Shown here: piece after piece, positions 16,237 to 25,094 of the stretch
Layout of the letters: each line of letters starts with the position of its first letter
How positions within the stretch are numbered: the first letter of the stretch is position 1
Origin: Lachnoclostridium sp. An118
Lineage (GTDB): Bacteria > Bacillota > Clostridia > Lachnospirales > Lachnospiraceae
Reading direction: 5' to 3'
Assembly (NCBI RefSeq): GCF_002160985.1
Contig: NZ_NFLQ01000006.1
Coordinates: 1-64,000 of the forward strand
Length of the DNA: 64,000 nucleotides
Notes under the pieces: generated by a model
Seen by the model: only the letters and a program-made list of their open reading frames with translations
Databases searched by the model: none
What the model was told of the DNA's origin: nothing
Position numbers and translations under genes: made by a program

Positions 16237-16323
16237 GGGGGATCATCGAAATCCTTGAAGAAAAAGGAAATTTTCCTTTGTCCCTAAAAGCATATGTAAA
16301 AGAGAAAAATCTATAGACAATAT

Positions 16324-16350
16324 AATCCCCGGAGCTTTCCGGGGATTTTT
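16324..16350 (+). terminator. Intrinsic terminator
   Basis: A 10-bp stem (AATCCCCGGA / TCCGGGGATT) with a GCTT tetraloop and a T-run. A TATAAT hexamer (16321-16326) overlaps the base of its left arm. Confidence 0.85.
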
Positions 16351-16476
16351 GTACGATAAAACTCTGTCCCACGGTGAAGGGCCTTCTGAAAATATACATC
16401 TGGATACTAACGCCGGCATCTGGTATAATAGAATGCAAACTCACCAGACTACACAGAAGAAAGGCAGGCAAGAGCA

Positions 16477-17076
16477 ATGAAGAGCAATCTGACAAGAGAG
16501 GAAGCTCTGGAGCTTCTGAAGACATATAACAAGGAACCCTTCCACATCCAGCACGGTCTGACGGTGGAGAAGGTGATGCGCTGGTATTCCCGGGAGCTGG
16601 GATACGGCGACGAGGAGGAGTACTGGGGGATCACGGGGCTTCTCCACGATATCGATTTTGAGCTCTACCCGGAGGAGCACTGCCGGAAGGCGCCGGAGCT
16701 TCTGCGAAAGGCGGGAGTTGGGGAGGACATGATCCACTCTGTGTGCTCCCACGGATACGGCATCTGCTCGGAGGAGGAGCCCTCCTGCGAGATGGAGAAG
16801 GTCCTCTTTGCGGCGGACGAGCTGACAGGACTGATCTGGGCGGCGGCCCTGATGCGCCCCTCAAAGAGCGTGTCGGACATGGAGGTGTCCAGCGTTAAGA
16901 AGAAATTTAAAGACAAGCGGTTTGCTGCCGGCTGCTCCAGGGATATCATCCGGAAAGGGGCTGAGATGCTCGGATGGGAGCTGAATGAACTGTTTGAGAA
17001 GACGCTCCTGGCCATGAAGTCATGCGAGAAGGATATACAGGAGGAGATGGCAGCCATTTACGGAGAAGAGGAGTAA
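16477..17076 (+). CDS. HD-domain phosphohydrolase
   Basis: A 199-residue metal-dependent hydrolase. The HD signature is present: HGLTVEKVMRW (first His), LLHDIDFELYPEEH (His-Asp), SHGYG (third His), and ADELTGLIWAAALM (late Asp). It resembles the small HDIG proteins of Clostridia that act on nucleotides or unknown phosphoesters. A TATAAT at 16424-16429 lies 48 bp ahead. The stop codon TAA overlaps the ATG of helD (TAATG), so the two are translationally coupled. The substrate is unknown. Confidence 0.85.
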   Translation: MKSNLTREEALELLKTYNKEPFHIQHGLTVEKVMRWYSRELGYGDEEEYWGITGLLHDIDFELYPEEHCRKAPELLRKAGVGEDMIHSVCSHGYGICSEEEPSCEMEKVLFAADELTGLIWAAALMRPSKSVSDMEVSSVKKKFKDKRFAAGCSRDIIRKGAEMLGWELNELFEKTLLAMKSCEKDIQEEMAAIYGEEE

Positions 17077-19124
17077 TGAACAGAAACGAACACTACACAG
17101 AAGGTATTTCTTTTCTTGAGGAAGTAACACAAAAGCTGAAAAAGAGAATAGAGAAGCTGGACCAGTCTATCCTGGCGGGCCAGAAAGATATTGAGAGCAT
17201 GCACGACTACTACTGGGAAAACTACGCGGAGATGGACCAGTACGGGTATGAGGACTACGACAACCAGCAGGCCCTCCTGAGCCAGACAAACGCCAACAAT
17301 GAGCTCCTCCTGAAGAGGAGACGGTTCCGTAGGATGCTGGACTCTCCCTTTTTTGGGAGGGTGGACTTTGTCTACGAGGGAGAGGATGAGGCTGAGGTCT
17401 TCTACATCGGGATAGGGAACTTTGCCGAGGACGCGGGCATGACACCTCTCATCTACGACTGGAGGGCACCGGTCAGCGGACTCTTCTACGACTATGACAG
17501 AGGGCCTGCCTCCTACCAGGCGCCGGCCGGTGTCATGGAGGGAGAGATCACCGCGAAGAGGCAGTACAAGATCCGAAAGGGAAAGCTGGTCTACGCCTTT
17601 GAGAGCGACACGAAGATAGACGACGAGATACTGAAGGCAGAGCTTGGGACAAACGGGGATGTGAAGCTGAAAAATATTGTCAGCACCATCCAGCGGGAGC
17701 AGAACGCCATCATCCGCAACACAAAGGACAAGATACTGGCCATCCAGGGTGTGGCGGGAAGCGGAAAGACTTCCGTGGCTCTCCACCGTATCGCTTACCT
17801 TCTGTATCACGACAGGGAAAATCTGAAATCCTCAGATGTGCTGATCCTGTCGCCCAACAGCGTTTTTGCGGACTATATCTCCCACATTCTTCCGGAGCTG
17901 GGAGAGGAGCCGGTGCAGGAGATGAGCTTTGACCTGTTTGCCTACAAGGAGCTGAAGGGCACGGCCTCCGACTGTGAGGACCGGTGGCATCACCTGGAGC
18001 GGGCCATGAAGTTCCCCGATGAGGAGAGGGAGCGGATTTATAAAGAGAAGCAGTCGGAGGTGATGGCCGCCCGGATGGAGGGCTTTCTCGCCCTTCTGGA
18101 GGACAGCCTGATGGACTTTAAGGACATCGAGTTCAAAGGCCTTAGGAAGACGGAAGATGAACTCATCCAGCTGTTCTATTTTAAATTCCAGGACATCCCT
18201 CTTTTAAAGCGGATGGACGCGGTGATGGAATACTTTGTGGACGAATTTGAGACTCTCAGGGACAGGGATCTCTCCGACGAGGAGAGGGAGTATATCCAGG
18301 AGAAATTCGACCGCATGTATGTGACGAAGGATATCTATGTCATTTACAACTGGCTCATGGAGGACTGCGGCTATCCCCGCCTGCCGGATGTGCCCTGTGA
18401 AAAGAGGGTGCTGGAGTACGAGGACGTGTTCCCCATGCTGTATCTCAAGTACAGGCTTATGGGCAGGGGAGCCCACAGGAGTGTAAAGCACCTTGTCATA
18501 GATGAGATGCAGGATTACTCCTATATCCAGTACCTGATCCTGGCAGAGCTTTTCTCCTGCAGCATGACTATACTGGGAGACAAGTTCCAGACTATGGACG
18601 ACCATGTGCAGGATGTGCTTCCCTTCCTGCCAAAAGTATTCGGAAGGAAAGTGCGGAAAATCGTCATGGACAAAAGCTACAGGAATACTGTGGAAATTGC
18701 CACCTACGCTGCCGCTATACATGGAAGTGAAGTGCCGGGGCTCCTGGAGCGCCACGGGAAAGAGGTGGAGGAGAAGTCGTTTGACAGTCTTGACCGGCTG
18801 CTGGACGAGGTGGAGCGCTGCCTGAGGCTGCAGGGAGAGGACGGCTTTGAGACAGCCGCCGTGCTGGCTATGACCGAGGAGGAGGCGTGGGATATCAGCA
18901 GGCTGCTGGAGAAGAGAGGGGTGGAGACGTCTTATATTGACAGGGACAGCAGCTCCTTTAAGCCGGGACTTACCGTCACCACCTTCTATCTCGCAAAGGG
19001 CCTGGAGTTTGATCAGGTGTTTACGGTATGGGACAGCAAAAAAGAGAACCCGCTCCTGACGCAGGCAAAATATATCTGCGCGACGCGGGCTCTCCATGAA
19101 CTCTATATGTTCGAAGAAAAATAG
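17076..19124 (+). CDS. helD: HelD-type helicase, RNA polymerase recycling motor
   Basis: A 682-residue superfamily I ATPase. An N-terminal coiled-coil (residues 1-60) precedes Walker A IQGVAGSGKTSVALHRIAYL near residue 225, then LILSPNSVFADYI, DEMQDYSYIQYL (Walker B) near 475, and the late motif LAKGLEFDQVFT. The coiled-coil arm before the helicase core and the GRVDFVYEGEDEAEVFYIG block mark HelD rather than UvrD/PcrA. Known HelD proteins enter the secondary channel of RNA polymerase and free stalled complexes. The start overlaps the HD-hydrolase stop. The stop codon lies within a terminator shared with the convergent MATE gene. Confidence 0.9.
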   Translation: MNRNEHYTEGISFLEEVTQKLKKRIEKLDQSILAGQKDIESMHDYYWENYAEMDQYGYEDYDNQQALLSQTNANNELLLKRRRFRRMLDSPFFGRVDFVYEGEDEAEVFYIGIGNFAEDAGMTPLIYDWRAPVSGLFYDYDRGPASYQAPAGVMEGEITAKRQYKIRKGKLVYAFESDTKIDDEILKAELGTNGDVKLKNIVSTIQREQNAIIRNTKDKILAIQGVAGSGKTSVALHRIAYLLYHDRENLKSSDVLILSPNSVFADYISHILPELGEEPVQEMSFDLFAYKELKGTASDCEDRWHHLERAMKFPDEERERIYKEKQSEVMAARMEGFLALLEDSLMDFKDIEFKGLRKTEDELIQLFYFKFQDIPLLKRMDAVMEYFVDEFETLRDRDLSDEEREYIQEKFDRMYVTKDIYVIYNWLMEDCGYPRLPDVPCEKRVLEYEDVFPMLYLKYRLMGRGAHRSVKHLVIDEMQDYSYIQYLILAELFSCSMTILGDKFQTMDDHVQDVLPFLPKVFGRKVRKIVMDKSYRNTVEIATYAAAIHGSEVPGLLERHGKEVEEKSFDSLDRLLDEVERCLRLQGEDGFETAAVLAMTEEEAWDISRLLEKRGVETSYIDRDSSSFKPGLTVTTFYLAKGLEFDQVFTVWDSKKENPLLTQAKYICATRALHELYMFEEK

Positions 19125-19146
19125 GGCCGCGGCCCTATTTTTTTTG
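19119..19146. terminator. Bidirectional terminator carrying both stop codons
   Basis: AAATAGGGCC pairs with GGCCCTATTT across two bases, with A/T runs on both sides. The TAG of helD (19122-19124) is in one arm and the TAG of the MATE gene (19135-19137, minus) is in the other. Confidence 0.85.
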
Positions 19147-20457
19147 AAGCTCCTTCCGGTAAATGCAGATTCCTGTCGCCATCGTGACAAGCTCTGCCGC
19201 CGGGAAAGCGAGCCAGATCCCGGTGCTGCCGAAAAGGAGGGGGAGGATGTACGCAAAGGCGATAACGAGGACGCATCCCCTCATGAGGCAGAGAAGGAGC
19301 GACTTTCCGGACCTTGCCACAGACTGGAAGTAGCAGATGAACACCATGTTGACACCCAGAAACAGGAAACCGGTAAAGTAGATCCGCACCGCCGGGGCGG
19401 CCAGCTTCAGGATTTCCGGTCCGGGATCCAGGAAGATGTAGGTGAAAAGATCAGGTACGGCAAGCCCCAGGAGCACGGGGACTGCACAGATCACGAGGGA
19501 GGTGCGCAGGGACAGGGACTGTACCTTCTGTATCCTCTCCTTAAGGCCGGCTCCGTGGTTGATGGAGAGGATGGGCTGGGCTGCCTGTTCAATCCCCTTA
19601 CAGAGACAGATCACGACAAGGGCTGTGTTGCTGATGATGCCGTACACGGTAACGCCGGTGTTGCCCAGATAGCGGATGAGCTGCAGGTTGAAGAAGAAGA
19701 TCGTGAACCCGGAAGCCGCTTCGATGACAAAGCTGGTAAAGCCGTTTGCAAAGATCCTGCCTACAAACACAGGCCGGAAGCCCTTCAGCGTAAAGCGGAG
19801 CTGGTTCCTGCCTGTGAGAAAATGCGTGCACAGGATGAGGACAGTCAGGGTGGAGCCTATGACGGTCGCCAGAGCCGCCCCTGCCATGCCCATGTCCATG
19901 GGAAAGACAAAGACAATGTCCAGGATGATGTTTGTCACGCCGCCTGCAATGACTCCGCACATTGAAAGTCTGGGCGCGCCGTCATTCCGGATAAAGGTCT
20001 GCAGAAAAGAGGAGAAGAAATAGGTCCCCATTCCCCAGATGATATAAGGGATATAGTCCATGATATAGGGCATCGTCTCCTCTGTCCCTCCCAGGAACAG
20101 GGCCAGGTCCTCCATAAAAACAGTGCAGAGGACGAGACAGACAAGAAACATACATATGTTGAGGAGAAAGGCGGCAGTGAAGCACATGTTGCCCTCCTCT
20201 TTTTTCCCCTTCCCGCGGCAGATGGACATGAGCACAGAACCTCCGACACCGCAGAGGAGCCCAAGACCAAAAAATACATTGTAGATGGGAAGAGCGATGT
20301 TGAGAGCCGCGAGGGCTGTCTCTCCCAGGCGTTTTCCTATAATGATGGTATCAGCCAGCACGTAGATGGAAGTGACCATAGTGCCGCAGATGGCCGGGAC
20401 CAGATAGTGGAAGAAGAGCTCCCGGACAGGACGCTGTATAAATTCGTTTGTATCCAT
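19135..20457 (-). CDS. MATE family multidrug efflux protein
   Basis: A 440-residue membrane protein with about 12 helices in two related halves. The first helix region TMVTSIYVLADTIIIGKRLG and the internal repeat MCGVIAGGVTNIILDIVFVF fit the MATE (MepA-like) family, which exports cationic compounds in exchange for sodium ions or protons. The start at 20457 (MDTNEFIQRPVRELFF) is preceded by GAAAGGG. The longer ORF to 20580 runs into the upstream regulatory region. It is convergent with helD and divergent from the lipoprotein gene. The substrate is unknown. Confidence 0.88.
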   Translation of the reverse strand: MDTNEFIQRPVRELFFHYLVPAICGTMVTSIYVLADTIIIGKRLGETALAALNIALPIYNVFFGLGLLCGVGGSVLMSICRGKGKKEEGNMCFTAAFLLNICMFLVCLVLCTVFMEDLALFLGGTEETMPYIMDYIPYIIWGMGTYFFSSFLQTFIRNDGAPRLSMCGVIAGGVTNIILDIVFVFPMDMGMAGAALATVIGSTLTVLILCTHFLTGRNQLRFTLKGFRPVFVGRIFANGFTSFVIEAASGFTIFFFNLQLIRYLGNTGVTVYGIISNTALVVICLCKGIEQAAQPILSINHGAGLKERIQKVQSLSLRTSLVICAVPVLLGLAVPDLFTYIFLDPGPEILKLAAPAVRIYFTGFLFLGVNMVFICYFQSVARSGKSLLLCLMRGCVLVIAFAYILPLLFGSTGIWLAFPAAELVTMATGICIYRKELQKK

Positions 20458-20570
20458 AAGTTGTTTCCCTTTCTCGTTTAAGAATGTTCCTGAATAGTCT
20501 AGCATATACGCCCGGCAATGAAAAGAACGAAGAAAAATTCCGAATATTAAGATGACGGGCACATAGTTTA

Positions 20571-20599
20571 TTGACAACATATCTCTGCTGATTTAAGAT
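20571..20599 (+). promoter_or_regulatory. Promoter of the DUF4854 lipoprotein gene
   Basis: TTGACA, 17-bp spacer, TAAGAT, 34 bp before the start codon. Confidence 0.75.
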
Positions 20600-20632
20600 G
20601 AATACAAATACCTTTATGAGGAGGGATCACAG

Positions 20633-21178
20633 ATGAGGAGGATCAGGGGAAAGTTCCTCTGGGCGCTGCTGGCCTGCACGCTGGCCTGCGCTTCCGCCGG
20701 CTGCGGAGCGGACGATGAGGCGAAGGCAAAGGCAGAGGAGGAAAAACGTCTGGAAGAAAAGGAGAGGGAAGCGGCGCTGGAGGCTGAGAGGGAGGCTGAG
20801 GAGGCCCGTGCAGCGGCAGAGCGGGAGCCCTACTATCTGTACGACAATATGGAGGAGTATGTGGCCTCGGATCTGGTACAGAATCTGCTGGGCAGCTCGC
20901 TGGCCGAATACAACACGGACGAAATAGGGTTTGCAGTGAGAGGTGAGGGCAACCGCCTGATCTATGAGTACACCTACAAGACGCTTGCCATGACAGAGGA
21001 GATGAGGCCCCTGATGGAGCAGGAGCTGGATAAGCAGGCGGAAGCCATCCAGTCTGTGGCGGACTCGCTGCAGGATGTCGTTGACGTGGAGCAGCCTACG
21101 GTGGTCGTGCGGTATCTGGACATGAACGGGGCCCAGATCGCGGCCCGCGAATACACGGCCCGGCAGGACGCCCAGTGA
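20633..21178 (+). CDS. DUF4854-type lipoprotein
   Basis: A 181-residue exported protein. A signal peptide ends in an imperfect lipobox (SAGC). Residues 27-65 are a highly charged KAEEEKRLEEKEREA-type helix. The C-terminal domain (about 70-175) reads DNMEEYVASDLVQNLL, then GEGNRLIYEYTYKT, then VVVRYLDMNGAQIAAREY, which fits the DUF4854 group of Firmicutes lipoproteins. AGGAGGGATCACAG precedes the ATG. The next gene starts 20 bp further on. Function unknown. Confidence 0.78.
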   Translation: MRRIRGKFLWALLACTLACASAGCGADDEAKAKAEEEKRLEEKEREAALEAEREAEEARAAAEREPYYLYDNMEEYVASDLVQNLLGSSLAEYNTDEIGFAVRGEGNRLIYEYTYKTLAMTEEMRPLMEQELDKQAEAIQSVADSLQDVVDVEQPTVVVRYLDMNGAQIAAREYTARQDAQ

Positions 21179-21198
21179 CAAAAAGGAGGAGGTCAGCC

Positions 21199-21792
21199 AT
21201 GGAGCGGGAAAGGTTAGAAAAACAGTTCTCTTTTATCAGAGAGATCGACAGGGAAAAATTTATAGGAAGACAGACCTATCTGACGGACGGGGAGAGGAAA
21301 GAGAACGATGCGGAGCACGCCTGGCATATGGCTGTCATGACCCTTCTCCTTGTGGAGTACGCCAACGAGGAGATCGACGTGCTGAAGACAGTTACCATGC
21401 TCCTTATCCACGACATCGTGGAGATTGATGCGGGAGACACCTACGCTTACGATGAGGAGGCGAAAAAGACGCAGAAAGACAGGGAGAGAAAGGCTGCGGA
21501 GAGGATCTACGGCCTGCTGCCTGCCGACCAGGGTGAGAAGCTGAAGGAACTGTGGCAGGAGTTTGAGGCCTGCGCCACGCCGGAGGCAAGATTTGCCCGC
21601 TGTATGGACAACCTCCAGCCCATGATGCTCAACGCCGCCACTGACGGAAAGGCCTGGGTGGAGCATCAGGTGGAGCTGTCACAGATACTTGGCAGGAACG
21701 AATGCACCCACGCCGGCTCGGAGACTCTCTGGGAGTACGCGAGAAAGAGCTGGATAGAGCCCAATGTGGAGAGCGGAAGAATACGGAAATAA
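21199..21792 (+). CDS. HD-domain 5'-nucleotidase-like hydrolase (YfbR-like)
   Basis: A 197-residue HD protein. The first histidine is in NDAEHAWHMAVMTLLL, the HD pair in LLIHDIVEIDAGDTYAYD, and the last aspartate in ARCMDNLQPMMLN. This is the layout of YfbR/YGK1-like 5'-deoxynucleotidases, which remove phosphate from dNMPs. AAGGAGGAGGTC gives an 8-bp spacing to ATG 21199; the ORF start at 21175 overlaps the previous stop and has no such site. A 41-bp gap leads to the flavoprotein gene. Confidence 0.85.
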   Translation: MERERLEKQFSFIREIDREKFIGRQTYLTDGERKENDAEHAWHMAVMTLLLVEYANEEIDVLKTVTMLLIHDIVEIDAGDTYAYDEEAKKTQKDRERKAAERIYGLLPADQGEKLKELWQEFEACATPEARFARCMDNLQPMMLNAATDGKAWVEHQVELSQILGRNECTHAGSETLWEYARKSWIEPNVESGRIRK

Positions 21793-21833
21793 ATATTGAT
21801 CTTATAGCGTGCATAGAAAAGGGAGGAAGAAAG

Positions 21834-22436
21834 ATGGATATGACTGCGATGTTTAAATTGAGCTATGGACTTTTTGTGGTGACCGCAAGGGAGGGAGAGA
21901 AGGATAACGGCTGCATCACCAACACGGCGGGGCAGGTGACGACAACGCCAAACCGCATAACGCTGGCTGTGAACAAAGGAAATTATACCCACGATATGAT
22001 CCTGCGGACAGGAGTGTTCAACGTGTCCATCCTGTCGGAGAAGGCGTCCTTTGACATCTTTAAGCATTTTGGCTTCCAGAGCGGAAGAGACGTGGACAAG
22101 TTCGCGGACTACGGTGCGGCAGAGCGTTCCGCAAACGGGGTGTACTACATCACAGAGGGGACCAATGCCTATCTCTGTGCAAAGGTAGTGGATACCATGG
22201 ACCTTGGCACCCACACACTGTTCCTGGCGGATGTGACGGATGGGGAGGTGCTGGACGGGTCGCCCTCGGCCACCTACGCATACTATCACTCCAGCATCAA
22301 ACCTGCACCTGCTAAGGAGCAGAAGAAGGGGTGGAGATGCAAGATATGCGGATATATCTACGAGGGTGAGGAGCTGCCGGCGGACTTTATCTGTCCGGTC
22401 TGCAAGCACGGCGCTGCCGACTTTGAGAAAATCTGA
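21834..22436 (+). CDS. High-molecular-weight rubredoxin (flavin reductase-rubredoxin fusion)
   Basis: A 200-residue two-domain redox protein. Residues 1-145 are a flavoredoxin/flavin reductase domain (MFKLSYGLFVVTAREGEKDN, then NTAGQVTTTPNRITLAVNK, FNVSILSEKASFDIFKHFGF). Residues 155-200 are rubredoxin (WRCKICGYIYEGEELPADFI, then CPVCKHGAADFEKI) with the four iron-binding cysteines in two CxxC pairs. In acetogens this fusion (Hrb) passes electrons from NAD(P)H to flavodiiron proteins for oxygen or NO removal. No such partner is nearby. GGGAGGAAGAAAG precedes ATG 21834. Confidence 0.9.
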   Translation: MDMTAMFKLSYGLFVVTAREGEKDNGCITNTAGQVTTTPNRITLAVNKGNYTHDMILRTGVFNVSILSEKASFDIFKHFGFQSGRDVDKFADYGAAERSANGVYYITEGTNAYLCAKVVDTMDLGTHTLFLADVTDGEVLDGSPSATYAYYHSSIKPAPAKEQKKGWRCKICGYIYEGEELPADFICPVCKHGAADFEKI

Positions 22437-22521
22437 CGTGAGCTGCCGGTGGACCGGAGGCATGCATAGAGCAGGGATGCCCCGCATAGATTAGGTATAA
22501 AGCTGTGTGGGGCATTTCAGC

Positions 22522-22809
22522 ATGAAGAGAGAGCAGAAGGATGAGGATATGCTGCTCCGCGGTCGCATAGCCGGAGCCGCCGAGGTGCCGAGGGAGTTGG
22601 TCCTGTCCCTTCCGGTCCTGACCGCCACGGGCAGGCAGGAAATCCGCCTGGAGAACTACCGTGGCATACAGGAGTACACCCAGGAGCTGATCCGCGTCAA
22701 CACAAGGAGCGGCCAGATATGCCTGACGGGAAAGCGGCTGGCGATAGAGTATTACACAAACACAGAGATGAAGGTCACCGGGCTTATCAGCAGTATTGAA
22801 TATAAATGA
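22522..22809 (+). CDS. yqfC: Sporulation protein YqfC
   Basis: A 96-residue protein. The family pattern is seen: RIAGAAEVPRELVLSLPVLT, then IRLENYRGIQEYTQELIRV, and GKRLAIEYYTNTEMKVTGLI. YqfC and YqfD are produced in the sporangium and required for normal spore formation in Bacillus. The start ATG 22522 lies just past a 13-bp hairpin (22477-22515) whose right arm holds the only nearby GGGG, so translation may depend on that structure opening. yqfD follows 19 bp later. Confidence 0.85.
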   Translation: MKREQKDEDMLLRGRIAGAAEVPRELVLSLPVLTATGRQEIRLENYRGIQEYTQELIRVNTRSGQICLTGKRLAIEYYTNTEMKVTGLISSIEYK

Positions 22810-22828
22810 CAGATGGGAGGATGTGTGC

Positions 22829-24109
22829 TTGTTCTGGTCCATAGTCCGATATGTAAAGGGGTATCTTCTGATCCGGGTGGAGGGGTATTCGCCGGAGCGT
22901 TTTCTCAACGCCTGCAGCCACCGGGGGATCGATCTGTGGGGGCTTCGCTCTGTCGGCGGCGCCTACGAGATGTACATGACGGTCAGGGATTTCAGAAGGA
23001 TAAGGGCGCTTTCAAGAAAAACAGGGACAAAGGTGAGGGTCAGGAGACGGTATGGCCTTCCTTTTTTTTTACACAGATACCGGAAGCGGAAGATGTTCTT
23101 TGCAGGTGCTCTTCTGGCTGCGGTCCTCGTGTATGTCCTCTCCCTTTTTATATGGGAGATAGATATCAGGGGCAACTCAAGGAGGACAGACGAGACCCTC
23201 CTCTCCTTCCTGAGGTCAGCGGATGTCCACTGTGGGATGTCCGCCGGGAGCGTGGACTGTGAGGAGATCGCCAGAGACCTTCGGGCAGCCTACAGCGACC
23301 TGGTGTGGGTCTCCGCCTCGGTCCAGGGGACAAAGCTGGTCATACAGGTCAAGGAGAACAGCCACCTGTCCGCGGAGCTGCCCGCAGATGAGGGGGACGA
23401 AGGAGGGACGGACCTGACAGCCCGGGAGGACTGCACGATCGTGTCCATGGTCACCAGAAAAGGGACACCTCTCGTGCGGGAGGGAGCCCGGGTGAAGAAG
23501 GGAGATATCCTGGTGAGCGGCAGAGTGGACCTGAAAAACGATGCGGGCGAGGTGACAGGGTACAGATACTGTCAGGCCCAGGCGGACATCACGGGAGAAT
23601 ATCAGATAGCCTACGAGGACACGATGTCAAGAGAGTACGAGGTGCGGTCCTACGAGTATGACAGGGGAAGCATAAGGCTTCAGGAGGAATTTTTCCTGCA
23701 GGCGGGAGACTGGACCCTGACCTTTGGAGGCCTGAAGAACAGCTACCGGGAGTATGAATACTACGTAGAGGCAAGCCGGCTCTCTCTGGGAGGGATTATC
23801 TCCCTCCCGGTCTTTTTCGGAAAGAGGACGGCAGTGCCCTGTCGGGTCAGCACAGAGAGCTATACGGACGGAGAGCTCCAGCGGTCACTCAGCAGCCGGT
23901 TTGAGAGGGCCTGTCAGGACATGGAAAAAAAGGGACTGGAAATTACAGAGAATGATGTTAAAATATACACAGAGCAAAATGCGGCCTGCGCCCGGGGGAC
24001 ACTGACTGTCCGCGGACCTGTGGAGGGGGAAGCCCCCACGCAGATACTCCCCGAGCCTTCGGCGGCAGGCCAGACAGAAAGGGAAGACCAGACAAATGGG
24101 AATGAATGA
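22829..24109 (+). CDS. yqfD: Sporulation protein YqfD
   Basis: A 426-residue protein. The N-terminal region FWSIVRYVKGYLLIRVEGY is followed by CSHRGIDLWGL, a single membrane helix near residues 83-105 (FFAGALLAAVLVYVLSLFIW), and a large extracytoplasmic part with IDIRGNSRRTDETLLSFL, as in YqfD. I place the start at TTG 22829, which has GGGAGGA 7 bp ahead. The ORF could extend to TTG 22796, which lacks a site. The stop overlaps the PhoH-like start. The known role is in sporulation with SpoIIIA/SpoIIQ-era proteins; the exact function is not settled. Confidence 0.88.
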   Translation: MFWSIVRYVKGYLLIRVEGYSPERFLNACSHRGIDLWGLRSVGGAYEMYMTVRDFRRIRALSRKTGTKVRVRRRYGLPFFLHRYRKRKMFFAGALLAAVLVYVLSLFIWEIDIRGNSRRTDETLLSFLRSADVHCGMSAGSVDCEEIARDLRAAYSDLVWVSASVQGTKLVIQVKENSHLSAELPADEGDEGGTDLTAREDCTIVSMVTRKGTPLVREGARVKKGDILVSGRVDLKNDAGEVTGYRYCQAQADITGEYQIAYEDTMSREYEVRSYEYDRGSIRLQEEFFLQAGDWTLTFGGLKNSYREYEYYVEASRLSLGGIISLPVFFGKRTAVPCRVSTESYTDGELQRSLSSRFERACQDMEKKGLEITENDVKIYTEQNAACARGTLTVRGPVEGEAPTQILPEPSAAGQTEREDQTNGNE

Positions 24110-25094
24110 ACTGACCATGGACATTCCGGCTGAATACCAGATGCATGTGTTCGGCCAGTTTGACAGCTATGCAAAGAAGATCGAGCGCGCCCTCCGCGTG
24201 ACCCTGATACCGAGAGGTGATACGGTGAAGATACTGGGAGATGCACAGCAGGCCGAGAAGGCGAAGAGCGTCCTTCTCCAGCTGACAGAGCTTGCCAGGA
24301 GGGGCAATGAGATCCGGGAGCAGAACGTGGACTACACACTCTCTCTTGCCATGGAGGACCAGGAGGACCGGGTGCTGGAGATTGACCGGGACATGATATG
24401 CCACACGCTCCAGGGAAAGCCCATCAAGCCCAAGACCCTGGGACAGAAAAAATATGTGGACGCCATCCGGCAGAAGATGATCGTCTTCGGCCTTGGCCCT
24501 GCGGGGACAGGAAAGACCTATCTGGCTATGGCCATGGCCATCACGGCCTTTAAGAACAACGAAGTGGGGAGGATCATCCTGACCCGGCCGGCCATCGAGG
24601 CAGGGGAGAAGCTGGGCTTTCTGCCGGGGGATCTGCAGAGCAAGATAGACCCCTACCTGCGCCCGCTCTATGACGCATTGTACCAGATCATGGGAGCAGA
24701 GAGCTTCCTGAAGAATTCGGAGAAAGGGCTCATCGAGGTGGCCCCCCTTGCCTATATGAGGGGCCGTACCCTGGACAATGCCTTTATCATACTGGATGAG
24801 GCCCAGAACACCACGCCCGCCCAGATGAAAATGTTTCTGACCCGCATCGGCTTCGGTTCTAAGGTGGTCATCACCGGGGACGCTACCCAGAAGGACCTTC
24901 CCTCCGGGCAGACGTCGGGACTGGATGTGGCCGTCAACGTGGTGAAGAATATCGATGATATCAGCATCTGCCATCTGACCAGCAGGGACGTGGTGCGCCA
25001 TCCCCTGGTGCAGAGGATCGTCAAGGCCTACGAGGAGTACGAGTCAAAGGCGGAGTCTAAAAAGAGCAGAGGAAGAGACAGAAGGAGAAAATAA
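24096..25094 (+). CDS. PhoH-like ATPase (YbeZ type)
   Basis: A 332-residue P-loop protein. An N-terminal KH-like segment (VFGQFDSYAKKIERAL) is followed by Walker A GPAGTGKTYLAMAMAI near residue 134, FIILDEAQNTTPAQMKMFL (Walker B), and RIGFGSKVVITGDATQKDLP. Its position directly before ybeY is the conserved arrangement in bacteria, where the two act together in 16S rRNA maturation and ribosome quality control. The start overlaps yqfD by 14 bp and the stop abuts the ybeY ATG. Confidence 0.92.
   Translation: MGMNELTMDIPAEYQMHVFGQFDSYAKKIERALRVTLIPRGDTVKILGDAQQAEKAKSVLLQLTELARRGNEIREQNVDYTLSLAMEDQEDRVLEIDRDMICHTLQGKPIKPKTLGQKKYVDAIRQKMIVFGLGPAGTGKTYLAMAMAITAFKNNEVGRIILTRPAIEAGEKLGFLPGDLQSKIDPYLRPLYDALYQIMGAESFLKNSEKGLIEVAPLAYMRGRTLDNAFIILDEAQNTTPAQMKMFLTRIGFGSKVVITGDATQKDLPSGQTSGLDVAVNVVKNIDDISICHLTSRDVVRHPLVQRIVKAYEEYESKAESKKSRGRDRRRK

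Noticed and set aside
19096-19965. A 289-codon plus-strand frame across the end of helD
   Set aside because: It is antisense to the MATE gene. The residue mix is charged and repetitive, and it crosses the shared terminator.
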